This document shows, piece by piece, positions 48,373-58,416 of a stretch of DNA of 64,000 nt; position 1 is the first letter of the stretch, and the number at the start of each line of letters is the position of its first letter. Made by a program: the position numbers and the translations under genes. The stretch covers positions 35,415 through 99,414 of the forward strand of contig CAYTZH010000014.1 in the NCBI GenBank assembly GCA_964442285.1. The letters are read 5' to 3'. This DNA comes from CAYTZH01 sp964442285. Lineage in GTDB: Bacteria; Myxococcota_A; UBA9160; JAFDET01. A model generated the notes under the pieces. That model was not told the DNA's origin, made no database searches, and was given only the letters and a program-made list of their open reading frames with translations.

Positions 48373-49899
48373 TCAGTCGCGACCGCGCGCGGTTGCCTCT
48401 ACCGCCTGCGCATCGGCGAGGCGCGCGCGCTGCACCTTGCCCATGGCGGTGCGGGGAAGCGTGGCGAGCCGTCGGTACTCCCGGGGACGGGCATAGCGCG
48501 GCAGCTTCGCCGCCGCCCGCGCGTGCAGCCGCTCGACCAGCGCCGCCCAGTCCGCCGCGTCGGACGTCACCACGAAGGCGGCGACCCGCTCGCCGAGATC
48601 GGGGTCGGGCAGGCTCCCGACGGCGAGCTCCCGGACCACCGCCTCGGACTCGGCCTCCAGGGCCGCCTCGACGGCCACCGGGGAGACGTTGTATCCGCCC
48701 GTCACGATGAGCTCCTTTACCCGCCCGGTGAGGAAGAGATAGCCGTCGGCATCCCGCCGCCCGAGGTCGCCGGTGCGGAACCATTCGCCGGCGAAGGCGG
48801 CGGCGGTGGCCTCCGGATCCTCCCAATAGCCCCCGAACACGTTCGGGCCCCGCACCCAGAGCTCTCCCGGGCCGTCGCCCGCGTCCGCGCCGTCGAGGCC
48901 GCGCAGGCCCACCTCCACACCCGGAAGCGGCGGCCCCACGCTCCCCGCCTTGCGGGCACCCCCGACCGGATTGCTCGCGTTCATGACCGTCTCGGACATG
49001 CCGTAGCGCTCGACCGGCTCCAGCCCGAAGGTCTCGCGGAAACGCGCGAAGAGCGGCGGGGGCAGCGCCGCCGAGCCCGAGATCACCGCGCGCAGCCCCG
49101 CCAGGGCCCGGCTCGGCTCGCCGGCTGCCTGCACCAGACGGTGGAGCATGGTGGGCACCGCCATCAGCAGGCGGATTCCGGTCGGCCCCGCCTCGGCCAG
49201 GACCCGCTGGGGATCGAAGCGCTCGTGGAACACCAGCGGATTGCCCGCGCGCAGACTGCCGTAGAGCGCGACGCCGAGTCCGTGGAGGTGGAAGACCGGC
49301 AGGACGTGAAGCAATCGATCCCGCTCGCTCCACGCCCAGACGCGGGCCAGCGCCTCGAGGTTGCTCGCCAGGTTTCCGTGGGAGAGCGGCACGCCCTTGG
49401 GCCGGCCGGTGGTCCCGCTGGTGAACGCGAGCAGCGCCAGGTCCGTGTCGTCCCGGACGAGCGCGCCGGTGGCGCGCACCCCCTCCGCGCGCAGCGGCGC
49501 GGCGCCCTCCGGCGGCGCGAGGTCTTCCGGCACCCACCAGGCCACGTCCGGAGCGAAGCCGAGACCTCGCCGGGCCAGCTCCGGGTCGACGATGGCCAGG
49601 CGCGCCCCGGCGCGTGCGACCAGCGCCCCGAGGCTCGCGTCGGCGTGGGCCGGGTCCAGGGGCAGCGGCGCCGCCCCGGCGGCCAGCACCCCGAGATGAC
49701 AGGCGGGCAGCCAGCGCCCCTTGGGCAGCGAGAGCGCGACCCGGTCCCCCGGCTCCGCGCCGGCCGCCTGCAACGCCGCGGACACCCGCAGGCCCAGGTC
49801 GCGCACCTCACCCCGACTCGCCCTCCCGCCGTCGCCCTCGACGAACGATCGCGCAGGGTCCTCCGCGAGCCGCGCCAGGAAGGTCTCGGCCAGGTTCAC
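48373..49899 (-). CDS. AMP-dependent acyl-CoA synthetase (malonyl-CoA-synthetase-like)
   Basis: 508 aa from GTG 49899, start GTGA-coupled to the pseudouridine synthase stop region. ANL superfamily motifs: LAFTSGTTGRPKGVPLSHGN (P-loop), LPVFHLHGLGVALYGSLRAG, PVERYGMSETVMNASNP, GELWVRGPNVFGGYW, GEWFRTGDLG, YLFLTGRVKELIVTGGYNVSP and a C-terminal PRTAMGKVQRARL with the catalytic Lys. Overall layout and the HLHGL and YGMSE motifs are like MatB-type malonyl/methylmalonyl-CoA synthetases, but the acyl substrate is not certain. Unusual partner for an rRNA modification gene. Confidence 0.88.
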   Translation of the reverse strand: MNLAETFLARLAEDPARSFVEGDGGRASRGEVRDLGLRVSAALQAAGAEPGDRVALSLPKGRWLPACHLGVLAAGAAPLPLDPAHADASLGALVARAGARLAIVDPELARRGLGFAPDVAWWVPEDLAPPEGAAPLRAEGVRATGALVRDDTDLALLAFTSGTTGRPKGVPLSHGNLASNLEALARVWAWSERDRLLHVLPVFHLHGLGVALYGSLRAGNPLVFHERFDPQRVLAEAGPTGIRLLMAVPTMLHRLVQAAGEPSRALAGLRAVISGSAALPPPLFARFRETFGLEPVERYGMSETVMNASNPVGGARKAGSVGPPLPGVEVGLRGLDGADAGDGPGELWVRGPNVFGGYWEDPEATAAAFAGEWFRTGDLGRRDADGYLFLTGRVKELIVTGGYNVSPVAVEAALEAESEAVVRELAVGSLPDPDLGERVAAFVVTSDAADWAALVERLHARAAAKLPRYARPREYRRLATLPRTAMGKVQRARLADAQAVEATARGRD

Positions 49900-50648
49900 G
49901 GCGACCGACCCCGCGCGCCGTGGCGGGCGGCGTGCTCGAGCAGCCGCCGAAGCTCCTCCGGCCGCAGCCGTCGTGCCTCGCCCGCGGGCAGCCGGCCCAG
50001 CCGCAGCGGACCCACGCGGGTGCGCACCAGCGACACGACCGGGTGTCCAACGGCCCGCAGCATGCGGCGGATCTGGCGCTTGCGACCCTCGATCATGGTC
50101 AACGAGAAGACCGTCTCGTCGGCGCCCGCGTCGTAGCGGGCCGGGCCCACCTCCGCGGGCGCCGTCGGCCCGTCGTCGAGCCGCATGCCCCGGGCGAGGC
50201 GCAAGAGCCCCGACGCCGGCACCCGGCCGCGGGCGTGGACGCGATACTCGCGCTCGCTGCCCCGGGACGGGTGCAGCAGCGCGTGGGTCACCTCGCCGTC
50301 GTTGGTGAGCAGCACCAGGCCCTCGGTGTCCCGGTCGAGCCGTCCCACCGGGAAGACGCGCGCGTCCGCGGCCTCCGACGGCAGCAGGTCGAGCACCGTG
50401 GGACGGCCCCGGGGATCGCGGGTGGTGCTGAGCACACCCCGGGGCTTGTGGAGCATCCAGAAGACCGGCGCCGCGACCCGGACCCGCTCGCCGTCGAGCT
50501 CGATGCGATCCCGCGCGGGGTCGGCCCGATCGCCGAGCACCGCCACGCGCCCGTTCACGCGAACGCGCCCGGCCTCGACCAGCGCCTCCGCCCGCCGCCG
50601 CGACGTCACGCCCGCGGCGGCCAGCAGCTTCTGGAGTCGCTCGCGCAC
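49896..50648 (-). CDS. rRNA pseudouridine synthase (RsuA/RluB family)
   Basis: 250 aa from GTG 50648, 16 bp after scpB. N-terminal S4 domain (RLQKLLAAAGVTSRRRAEALVEAGRVRVNGRVAVLGDRAD), then the catalytic G-R-L-D-R-D-T-E-G-L-V-L-L-T-N-D-G with the essential Asp, HKPRGVLSTTRDPRGRPTVLDLLP and SLTMIEGRKRQIRRMLRAVGHPV. Length and order match RluB. It isomerises a uridine of 23S or 16S rRNA. scpA-scpB-rluB is a frequent bacterial order. Confidence 0.93.
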   Translation of the reverse strand: MRERLQKLLAAAGVTSRRRAEALVEAGRVRVNGRVAVLGDRADPARDRIELDGERVRVAAPVFWMLHKPRGVLSTTRDPRGRPTVLDLLPSEAADARVFPVGRLDRDTEGLVLLTNDGEVTHALLHPSRGSEREYRVHARGRVPASGLLRLARGMRLDDGPTAPAEVGPARYDAGADETVFSLTMIEGRKRQIRRMLRAVGHPVVSLVRTRVGPLRLGRLPAGEARRLRPEELRRLLEHAARHGARGRSP

Positions 50649-50664
50649 GGCGCGGCGAAGCGGC

Positions 50665-51333
50665 TCAGTGGAGCTCCCGGGGGTCCGGCCCGGGCTCGGA
50701 GGGCGCCGACTCGACGGTCGCCTCCTCCGACTCGACGGCATCGCCCGACCCGGCCTCCGACGGCGGCTCCAGCTCCGGCGCCGGCCCGAGCCCGGCCAGG
50801 GACGGATCCGCGGCGAGCTCCTCCAGGTCGCGCAGGGTGGGCAGCTCCTTGAGATCCTGGAGACCGAACACCTCGAGGAAGCGCCGGCTCGTGGCATAGA
50901 GCATCGGGCGGCCTGGCACCTCGCGATGCCCGGCGATCCGCACGAGCTTCCGCTCCACCAGGCTGCGCAAGGTCGCGCCCACGTCCACGCCGCGCACCTG
51001 CTCCACCTCGGCTCGCGTGAGCGGCTGGCGGTAGGCGATCACCGCCAGCGTCTCGAGCGCGGCCGTGGAGAGCCGCGCCGGACGCAGCGCGTGGAGCTGC
51101 TGCACCCAGCGGGCGTAGTCGGCGCGGGTCCGCAGCTGGTAGCCTCCGGAGACCTCCCAGATCTCGAAGGCGCGGTCCTGGGCGTCGTACTCGCGCCCCA
51201 GCTCCTCGACCAGCTCCCGCGCCCGGGCCGGGGTGCCGCGGGGCAGGATGTCGGCGATGCGCTGGGGGGTGAGCGGCTCCGGCGCCGCCAGCATCAGCGC
51301 CTCCACGATCCTGAGCTCCTGCGATCGGTCCAT
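50665..51333 (-). CDS. scpB: Segregation and condensation protein B
   Basis: 222 aa, ATG 51333. Two winged-helix parts typical of ScpB: LRIVEALMLAAPEPLTPQRIADILP and LSTAALETLAVIAYRQPLTRAEVEQVRGVDVGATLRSLVERKLVRIAGHREVPGRPMLYATSRRFLEVFGLQDLKELP. A low-complexity acidic tail follows. ScpB pairs with ScpA and SMC for chromosome folding; smc is not in the window. Confidence 0.94.
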   Translation of the reverse strand: MDRSQELRIVEALMLAAPEPLTPQRIADILPRGTPARARELVEELGREYDAQDRAFEIWEVSGGYQLRTRADYARWVQQLHALRPARLSTAALETLAVIAYRQPLTRAEVEQVRGVDVGATLRSLVERKLVRIAGHREVPGRPMLYATSRRFLEVFGLQDLKELPTLRDLEELAADPSLAGLGPAPELEPPSEAGSGDAVESEEATVESAPSEPGPDPRELH

Positions 51334-51349
51334 GGACGCTTCCCACTCC

Positions 51350-52189
51350 TCACATGATCTCGGCGACCCGCTCCTGCCAGGTGACGTCGTCGCCGACGCC
51401 CCGCAGTCGGATCGGACCTTCGGGCGCGCCGTCGGCGCCCAGCCCCTGGAAGATGCGCACCGCGGCGAGCCGGGCGAGCTCGAGGATGGCCAGGAACGTG
51501 GCCACTACCACGCTGCGCGACGCCACGCCCCCGCCGGCCTCCCGGAACAGCGACAGGAACTCCACGCTGTCCGCCGACTCGAGCGCCTTCATGACGGCGA
51601 GCATCCGGTCGCGCACGCTTACCGTCTCCACCTCGAGCTCGTGGGCGTGACCGCTGTGCCGCGTCTGTTTGAGCACCCGGCGGAAGGCCTCGAGCAGCTC
51701 GAGCAGCCCCACCTCGATCTCGCGCTCGCCGGCCTCGCGCCTGGGCGCGGCGGGCGGCTGCGGTGCGAATACGTCGCGGCCCAGGCGCGGGCGCTCGGCG
51801 AGCTGGCCCGCGGCCTCCTTGAAGCGCTGGTACTCCAGCAGCCGCGCGACCAGCTCGGCCCGGGGGTCCGGTCCCTCTTCGGACTCCTCCTCGCCCTCCG
51901 GCGGCAGCAGCATCCGGGACTTGATCCAGGCGAGAGTCGCGGCCATGACCAGGTACTCGCCGGCGACGTCGAGGTTTAGCTCGCGCATCAGCTCGAGGTA
52001 GTCGACGTACTGCCGCGCGATCCGCGCCACGGGGATGTCGGTGATCTCCACCTCGTTGAGCTTGATCAGATGGAGCAGCAGGTCGAGCGGCCCCTCGAAG
52101 ACCGGAAGCTTGACGGCATACGCCGGCGCTCCGCCTGCGGAGGCGGTCGTGGACGCAGGCGCCGACGGGGTCGCGACGTTCTCTTCCAA
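51350..52189 (-). CDS. scpA: Segregation and condensation protein A
   Basis: 279 aa, TTG start at 52189. ScpA kleisin features: YAVKLPVFEGPLDLLLHLIKLNEVEITDIPVARIARQYVDYLELM at the N-terminus, YLVMAATLAWIKSRMLLPP, and a C-terminal winged helix (VVVATFLAILELARLAAVRIFQ). A linker rich in Glu and Pro joins them. 16 bp upstream of scpB. Confidence 0.94.
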   Translation of the reverse strand: MEENVATPSAPASTTASAGGAPAYAVKLPVFEGPLDLLLHLIKLNEVEITDIPVARIARQYVDYLELMRELNLDVAGEYLVMAATLAWIKSRMLLPPEGEEESEEGPDPRAELVARLLEYQRFKEAAGQLAERPRLGRDVFAPQPPAAPRREAGEREIEVGLLELLEAFRRVLKQTRHSGHAHELEVETVSVRDRMLAVMKALESADSVEFLSLFREAGGGVASRSVVVATFLAILELARLAAVRIFQGLGADGAPEGPIRLRGVGDDVTWQERVAEIM

Positions 52190-52264
52190 TGCTCCGGCCC
52201 GGGAGGAGATCGTTTTCCGGGGAGGCCGGGGGGAACCCGAGTATGGAGGATCGCCCGTCCGCGA

Positions 52265-53589
52265 TCAACGCGATCGCGCCCGGGCGTGCCCCCGGGACGC
52301 CCGATCCGCGATCTCCCGCGCCAGGGCCAGCGCCTCCTCCCGGTTCCGCACGCTCCCGTCGAGCCAGGCCGCCCGCAGCTGGCGCTGGGCGCGTCCCACG
52401 GCGGGGCCCTCGAGGCCGATCCCCACCAGGTCGCCTCCCGAGATGGGCTCGCGACGGGGACGATCCTCGCGGGCATAGCGCGCGATCCGCCGCCCGAGGG
52501 GCGCCGGAGCCCAGGCCCAGAGCGCCAGCAGCCGCTCGTCGTCGACACCGTGGAGCGCGGCGTCGACCGCCCCCCGCCCCCGAGCCCGGGAGAGGGACCG
52601 GAGCCAGCCGTCGCGCTCCCTGGGGAAGGCGGCGATCCGCCGGGCGCGTTCGCCGCGCACCGCCAGCCGCTCGAGGGTGCGGCGGCGCAGGGCCGCCGCG
52701 TGGGGCGCCAGCCAGACCGCCAGCCCGGCGCCCAGCGCCTGGAGGCGCGGCGCCGACCAGGGCGGCTCGGCCAGCCCCCGCCCGAGGCGGCGCAGGGGGG
52801 AGCGCGCCACCCGGGGGAGGTCGAGCCCCGGCTCCAGGGCGGCCAGCACGTGCCAGTCGTGGAGGCGCGCCAGCGCGGCCGCCGGGTCGCCGCCCTGCAG
52901 GGCCTCTTCGAAGAGCCGCTCCAGCTCGCGCAGGAACCGCTCTCCACTCACCCGCGCGAAGGCGCCGTCGCGCAGGGCATCCCGCAGGGCGTTGCGCGAG
53001 CTCCGCGAGACGGGAAAGCCGAGGCGGGCGGACAGCCGCGCGGCGCGCAGCGCCCGCGTGGGGTCGTCGTGGAAGCTCGCCTTGTGGAGGACCCGCAGCA
53101 CCCCTCGCTCGAGGTCGGCCAGGCCGCCCACCGCGTCGACGATCCCGCGCCCGGCCCGGCGGGCCGACGCCGAGAGCGGCAGCGCCAGCGCATTCACGCC
53201 GAAGTCCCGGCGCCGGAGATCCTCCTCCAGGGTCCCGGGCTGGACGCGCGGGAGCGCGCCGGGATGGGCGTAGGTCTCGCTGCGGGTCGTCGCCAGGTCC
53301 AGCAGCGCCCCGTCCCGGCGCAGGCTCACCGTGCCGAAGGCGCCGTGGGGGCGCACCTCGTCGCCGGGCGCCGCGGCGGCCGCGGCCAGCTCCGCCGCCC
53401 CCCCGTGGCCGTCGGGCTGCACCAGGAGGTCCACGTCCCGGACGGCACGCCCGAGCAGGAGGTCGCGCACGGGGCCGCCCACCAGGAAGACGTCCGTGTC
53501 CTTCTCCCGGGCGACGCCCAGCACCGCCTCGACGAGCGGCCGACACGGCGCCGGGAGGGCCCGCAGGACCTCCCGCAGGCCGGGCGCCT

Positions 53590-53593
<4 letters not shown>
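52265..53593 (-). CDS. tRNA nucleotidyltransferase/poly(A) polymerase family protein
   Basis: 442 aa from GTG 53593, GTGA-coupled to xerD. Class II nucleotidyltransferase head: VFLVGGPVRDLLLGRAVRDVDLLV with the D-x-D metal site, FGTVSLRRDGALLDLATTRSETYAHPGALP, and LRRRDFGVNALALPL. Also VLHKASFHDDPTRALRAARLSARLGF, the RNA-binding neck motif. C-terminal helices are Arg-rich. It adds CCA to tRNA or A-tails to RNA; sequence alone does not decide between them. Confidence 0.9.
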
Positions 53594-54508
<915 letters not shown>

Positions 54509-54516
<8 letters not shown>

Positions 54517-57217
54517 CCGCCCTGCCGTCTCCCCGCGCCACCACCTGCAGCAGCGCCTCCCGCAGCGCCCCGAGCCGCTCCTCGTCCAGGATCTTCTTGC
54601 CGCGCTCGTCCTTCAGGTAGAAGGTGTCCGCCACCTGATCGAGGCTCGTCGAGGCCTTGGAGATGTAGATCTCGAGGCCCAGGTCCGTGATGGTGCGGGC
54701 CAGGTCGTAGAGCAGGCCCTGGCGGTCGTTCGCGGACACGTCGGCGATCGTGTAGAAGTCCGACTCCGCGTTGGTGATCCAGACCTCGGGCGGATGCCAC
54801 GAGGGCGTCTCGGGCCTGCCCACGGGCCGCCGGCGCCGCGCCAGCAGCTCGTCGACCCCGAGCACGCCCGAGAGCACGGCGTGGAGCGCGTTCTCGACCC
54901 CACGCCACACCTCCCGGCGCTCCGGCTCGCCGCCCGGCGGCGTCGTGATGCGGTAGACCTCGAGGGCGAGCCCGGAACGCGTGGTGTAGACGTGGGAGCC
55001 CAGGATGTTGAGGCCGCGGGCGGTGATCACCCCGGCCACCTTGGCGTAGAGCCCGTGGACGTCCCGGGTCCAGACGATCAGCTCCGAGAAGTCCCCCCGC
55101 ATCGCCCGCACCGACGTGACCACGACCCGCTCGTCCCGGAAGGCGAGCAGCGTCATCGCGTGGCGGACGATCTGCCGCGGGGTGTGCGAGACGAAGTAGC
55201 GCCGCGGCATGATCTCGAAGTAGGCCCGCGCCTGCTCCGGGGAGTGGCCCAGGCTCGCGAGCTCCCGGGCGGCGGCCTCCTGGCGCAGGTCCACCCGGGC
55301 CTCGATCTGCTCGAAGGCGAGCCGCGGGTCGTCGCCGCCGGCCTCGAGATACTCCGAGGTGCGCTCGAACAGCTCCCGCAGGAGCTGGCCCTTCCACTCG
55401 TTCCAGGCGGCGCGCGACGACGCGCGGATGTCGGCGAAGGTCAGCAGGTACAGGTTCCGCAGGTTCATCCGGTCGCCCACGGTCCTCGCGAACTCGACGA
55501 TCAGCCGCGGATCCGAGAGATCCCGCCGCTGCGCGAGGTGGGACATCAGCAGGTGGTGCCGCACCAGGAAGGCGGCCCGCTCCTGACGCTCGGGCGGCCA
55601 GCCGAGGCGGCCGGTGGCCTGCCGGACCAGCTCCGTGCCGATCGTCGAGTGGTCGCCGCCGCGCCCCTTGCCGATGTCGTGAAAGAGCGCGCCCATGATC
55701 AGCAGCGGCCAGTCCTGCACCTCGCGGGTGAGGTCGGTGAGCTCCGGAGCGTCTTCCTCGAACTCGCGGCGCCAGAGGCGGCGCAGCTCCTCCACGAGGA
55801 ACAGCGTGTGCACGTCCACCGTGTAGGTGTGGTAGATCACGTGCTGCCAGCGGTTCATGATCGGCGCCCATTCGGGCAGGAATGCGCCGAGCAGGCCGAC
55901 CTCGTTCATGGCCATCAGGGTGCGCGTCACGCGCTCCCGGCCGCCGAGGATGCGGTCGAACGAGGTCGACGCCTCGGGCGCGCCGCGGAAGACGTCGTCC
56001 ACGAGGTCGAGGTTCTCGCGGACGAGCCGGCGGGCCTGGCGCGAGAGCGGGACGTCCTCGTCCTGGGCCACCGCGAAGGCCTGGAGCAGCCGCAGCGGCT
56101 CGCTGCGGAGATGCTGCCCGTCGGGGATCTCCAGGTGGCCGTCGGACACCCGGAAGCCGCCCTCCACCTCCCGCGCCGGCGGCGGGGGGCTGCTGCGAAC
56201 CCGGCGCTGACACTGCTCGATGACGAGCTCGGAGAGATTGCGCACGATACGGGCGTGGCTGTAGTAGGCGCCCATGAAGCGCTCCACGGGCAGGACGTCG
56301 CCCTCTTCGGCTCCGATCCCGAAGCGCCGCGCCACCTGCTCCTGCAGCTCGAAGCTCATCTGGTCGGCCTTGCGTCCGGCGATCCAGTGGAGCTCGTTGC
56401 GCGCCCGCCAGAGGAAGTCCAGGGCCACCTCGTAGGCGCGCATCTCCGCGTCGGTCAGCAGGCCCGCCGTGCGGAGGTCCGCCAGGGCCGAGACCTCCGG
56501 GGCGGCGGCGCACGCCACCCAGAAGGCGGTGTGGTAGTCGCGCAGTCCGCCCGCCCCTTCCTTGAGGTTGGGCTGCAGGAGATACAGGGATTCGCCGTAC
56601 TTCACATGGCGCTCGCGGAGGTCGGCGATGTGCTCCTCGATCGCCACCTCGCCGCAGGCCTGCAGCTCCCGCCGGACCTCCCCCAGCGCTGCCGAGGAGA
56701 GCTCCGGGTCGCCGGCGAGCAGGCGCCCGTCGACCAGGGCGGTGCGCACGGTGTGGTCCTCCCGGGCGAGGGCCGCGGTCTCGCGCACGCTGCGGGTGGC
56801 GCTGCCCACCACCAGGCCCCCGTCCCAGAGCCAGCGCTGGAGCCGCTCGGCGACGAAGCCGACCCAGCTCGACCGTCCTTCCGGATGCAGCAGCAGCAGG
56901 TCGATGTCGGAGTGGATCGAGAGCTCGCGCCGGCCGTAGCCGCCCACCGCGACGACGGCCATGCGCCGCTCCTCGGGCCGGCCGACCCCTTCCTCGAGGG
57001 CCTCGCCGGCCGCGCGCTCGAAGAGCCGGATCACGAGCGCGTCGATCAGGTCGGCGTTGGCCTCGTTGACCGCGCGACCGCTGCCCCGGGTTCCGTGCAG
57101 CGCAGCCAGGTGCCGCCGACCCCGCTCCAGGTAGGCGCGAACCGCGCCCGCGATCTCCCGCTCGGGCAGGCCGGCATCGGCCGAGACGTGGGCCTCGATG
57201 GAGGGCGCCTCGCTCAC
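54509..57217 (-). CDS. glnD: [Protein-PII] uridylyltransferase/uridylyl-removing enzyme
   Basis: 902 aa from GTG 57217, GTGA overlap with the amidase gene. Nucleotidyltransferase domain VAVGGYGRRELSIHSDIDLLLLH near residue 100; HD domain with HTYTVDVHTLFLVEEL and MGALFHDIGKGRGGDHS around 460-520; two C-terminal ACT domains (FSELIVWTRDVHGLYAKVAGVITARGLNILGSHVYTT and YTIADVSANDRQGLLYDLARTITDLGLEIYISKAST). It modifies and demodifies PII proteins according to glutamine. No glnB/glnK in the window. The first Met region is short on SD, as is common in this coupled run. Confidence 0.96.
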
Positions 57218-58416
57218 GGCTCCCCCCGCGCGATCACCGTCTCCACCCGCTTGCGATAGGCGGACAGCGCCCGGGCCACGGTTTCGGCCACCTGCGCCAG
57301 GTAGGCCTCGTTGCGGAGTCGGCGCGACTCGGTGCGGTGCGTGAGGAAGCCCACCTCCAGGAGCACCGAGGGCATGCTCGAGAGGAAGAGCACGTAGAAG
57401 GGCCCGGTCTTCACGCCCAGGTCGTCGACGCCCCGCCAGCGGCGGCTCAGGCCGGCCACCATCTCCCGCTGCACGAGACCCGCGAGCATCGAGGAGAAGC
57501 CGGAGGTCTCGGCCACCCGCAGCACCGCGAGCGTCCGATCGAGGGAGTCGAACTGCGCGACGCGCATCCCGTTCTCGCGCGCCGCGACCCGCAGGGTCTG
57601 CTGCTCGTTGCTGGCATCGAGGTAGTACGTCTCCACGCCGCGGGCATCCCGGCGCCGCGCGGCGTTGCAGTGGAGCGAGAGGAAGACGTCCCCGTCGGCC
57701 CCGGCGGCGATCGCGGTGCGCTCCTCCAGGCTCAGCGTCCGGTCGTCGCTGCGGGTCAGGACGACGCGGAAGCCCCGGTCCCGCAGCCGTTTCGCCAGCA
57801 GCGTTCCGAGGCGAAGCGTGACGGTCTTCTCCTCCAGCCCGCCCACGCCGATGGCCCCGGGGTCGCGACCCCCGTGGCCCGGATCGATCACCACGGTCTT
57901 CACGCCCCGGGCCTCGAGGGGCAGCGCCGCGCCGGGACCCGACCGCGGAGGCCGGGGCGACGCGGGCGACTCGGGGCGCCGGGGAAGCGCCGCCGAGGGC
58001 GCTCCGAAGACGTCGATCACCACCCGCTCGGGACCCTGGAGGCGCAGCACGCGGTGGTCGGCGTAGCGCTGGAGGTCGAGGACCACGCGGCTCTTGCGCA
58101 GGGTGTTCTGTCCCACCCGCAGCCCTTCGAGCAGCCCGTCGCGGACCGGCATGGGCGCCTCGAAGCGGCGCCCCACCCAGACGCCGTGGAGATCGACGTA
58201 GAGACGCTCCGGTCGGCCCGCCTCGGGATCTTGCGCCAGGCGCTTGATCTCGAATTCGGCGTCACCCGAGAGCTCGATCACCACCCGCGTGTAGGCGGCG
58301 TAGGACCAGTGGCGCACGTCCACCACATCCTCGAGCCCCGGCGGCCGGGTGACGCCGAGCAGGCCCACGCTGAGCGCGAGCAGCAGCGCGGCCGCGGCAG
58401 CCCCCCTCGGACTCAC
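57214..58416 (-). CDS. N-acetylmuramoyl-L-alanine amidase with AMIN domain (AmiC-type)
   Basis: 400 aa from GTG 58416, GTGA-coupled to mutS. Signal peptide AAAAALLLALSVGLLG, AMIN domain (about 28-140: YAAYTRVVIELSGDAEFEIKR, GLRVGQNTLRKSRVVLDLQRY), then Amidase_3 (about 170-390): TVVIDPGHGGRDPGAIG with the first zinc His, LEEKTVTLRLGTLLAKRLRDRGFRVVLTRSDD, FLSLHCNAARRRDARGVETYYL with the second His and PSVLLEVGFLTHRTESRRL with the catalytic Glu. Splits septal peptidoglycan during division. Confidence 0.93.
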   Translation of the reverse strand: MSPRGAAAAALLLALSVGLLGVTRPPGLEDVVDVRHWSYAAYTRVVIELSGDAEFEIKRLAQDPEAGRPERLYVDLHGVWVGRRFEAPMPVRDGLLEGLRVGQNTLRKSRVVLDLQRYADHRVLRLQGPERVVIDVFGAPSAALPRRPESPASPRPPRSGPGAALPLEARGVKTVVIDPGHGGRDPGAIGVGGLEEKTVTLRLGTLLAKRLRDRGFRVVLTRSDDRTLSLEERTAIAAGADGDVFLSLHCNAARRRDARGVETYYLDASNEQQTLRVAARENGMRVAQFDSLDRTLAVLRVAETSGFSSMLAGLVQREMVAGLSRRWRGVDDLGVKTGPFYVLFLSSMPSVLLEVGFLTHRTESRRLRNEAYLAQVAETVARALSAYRKRVETVIARGEP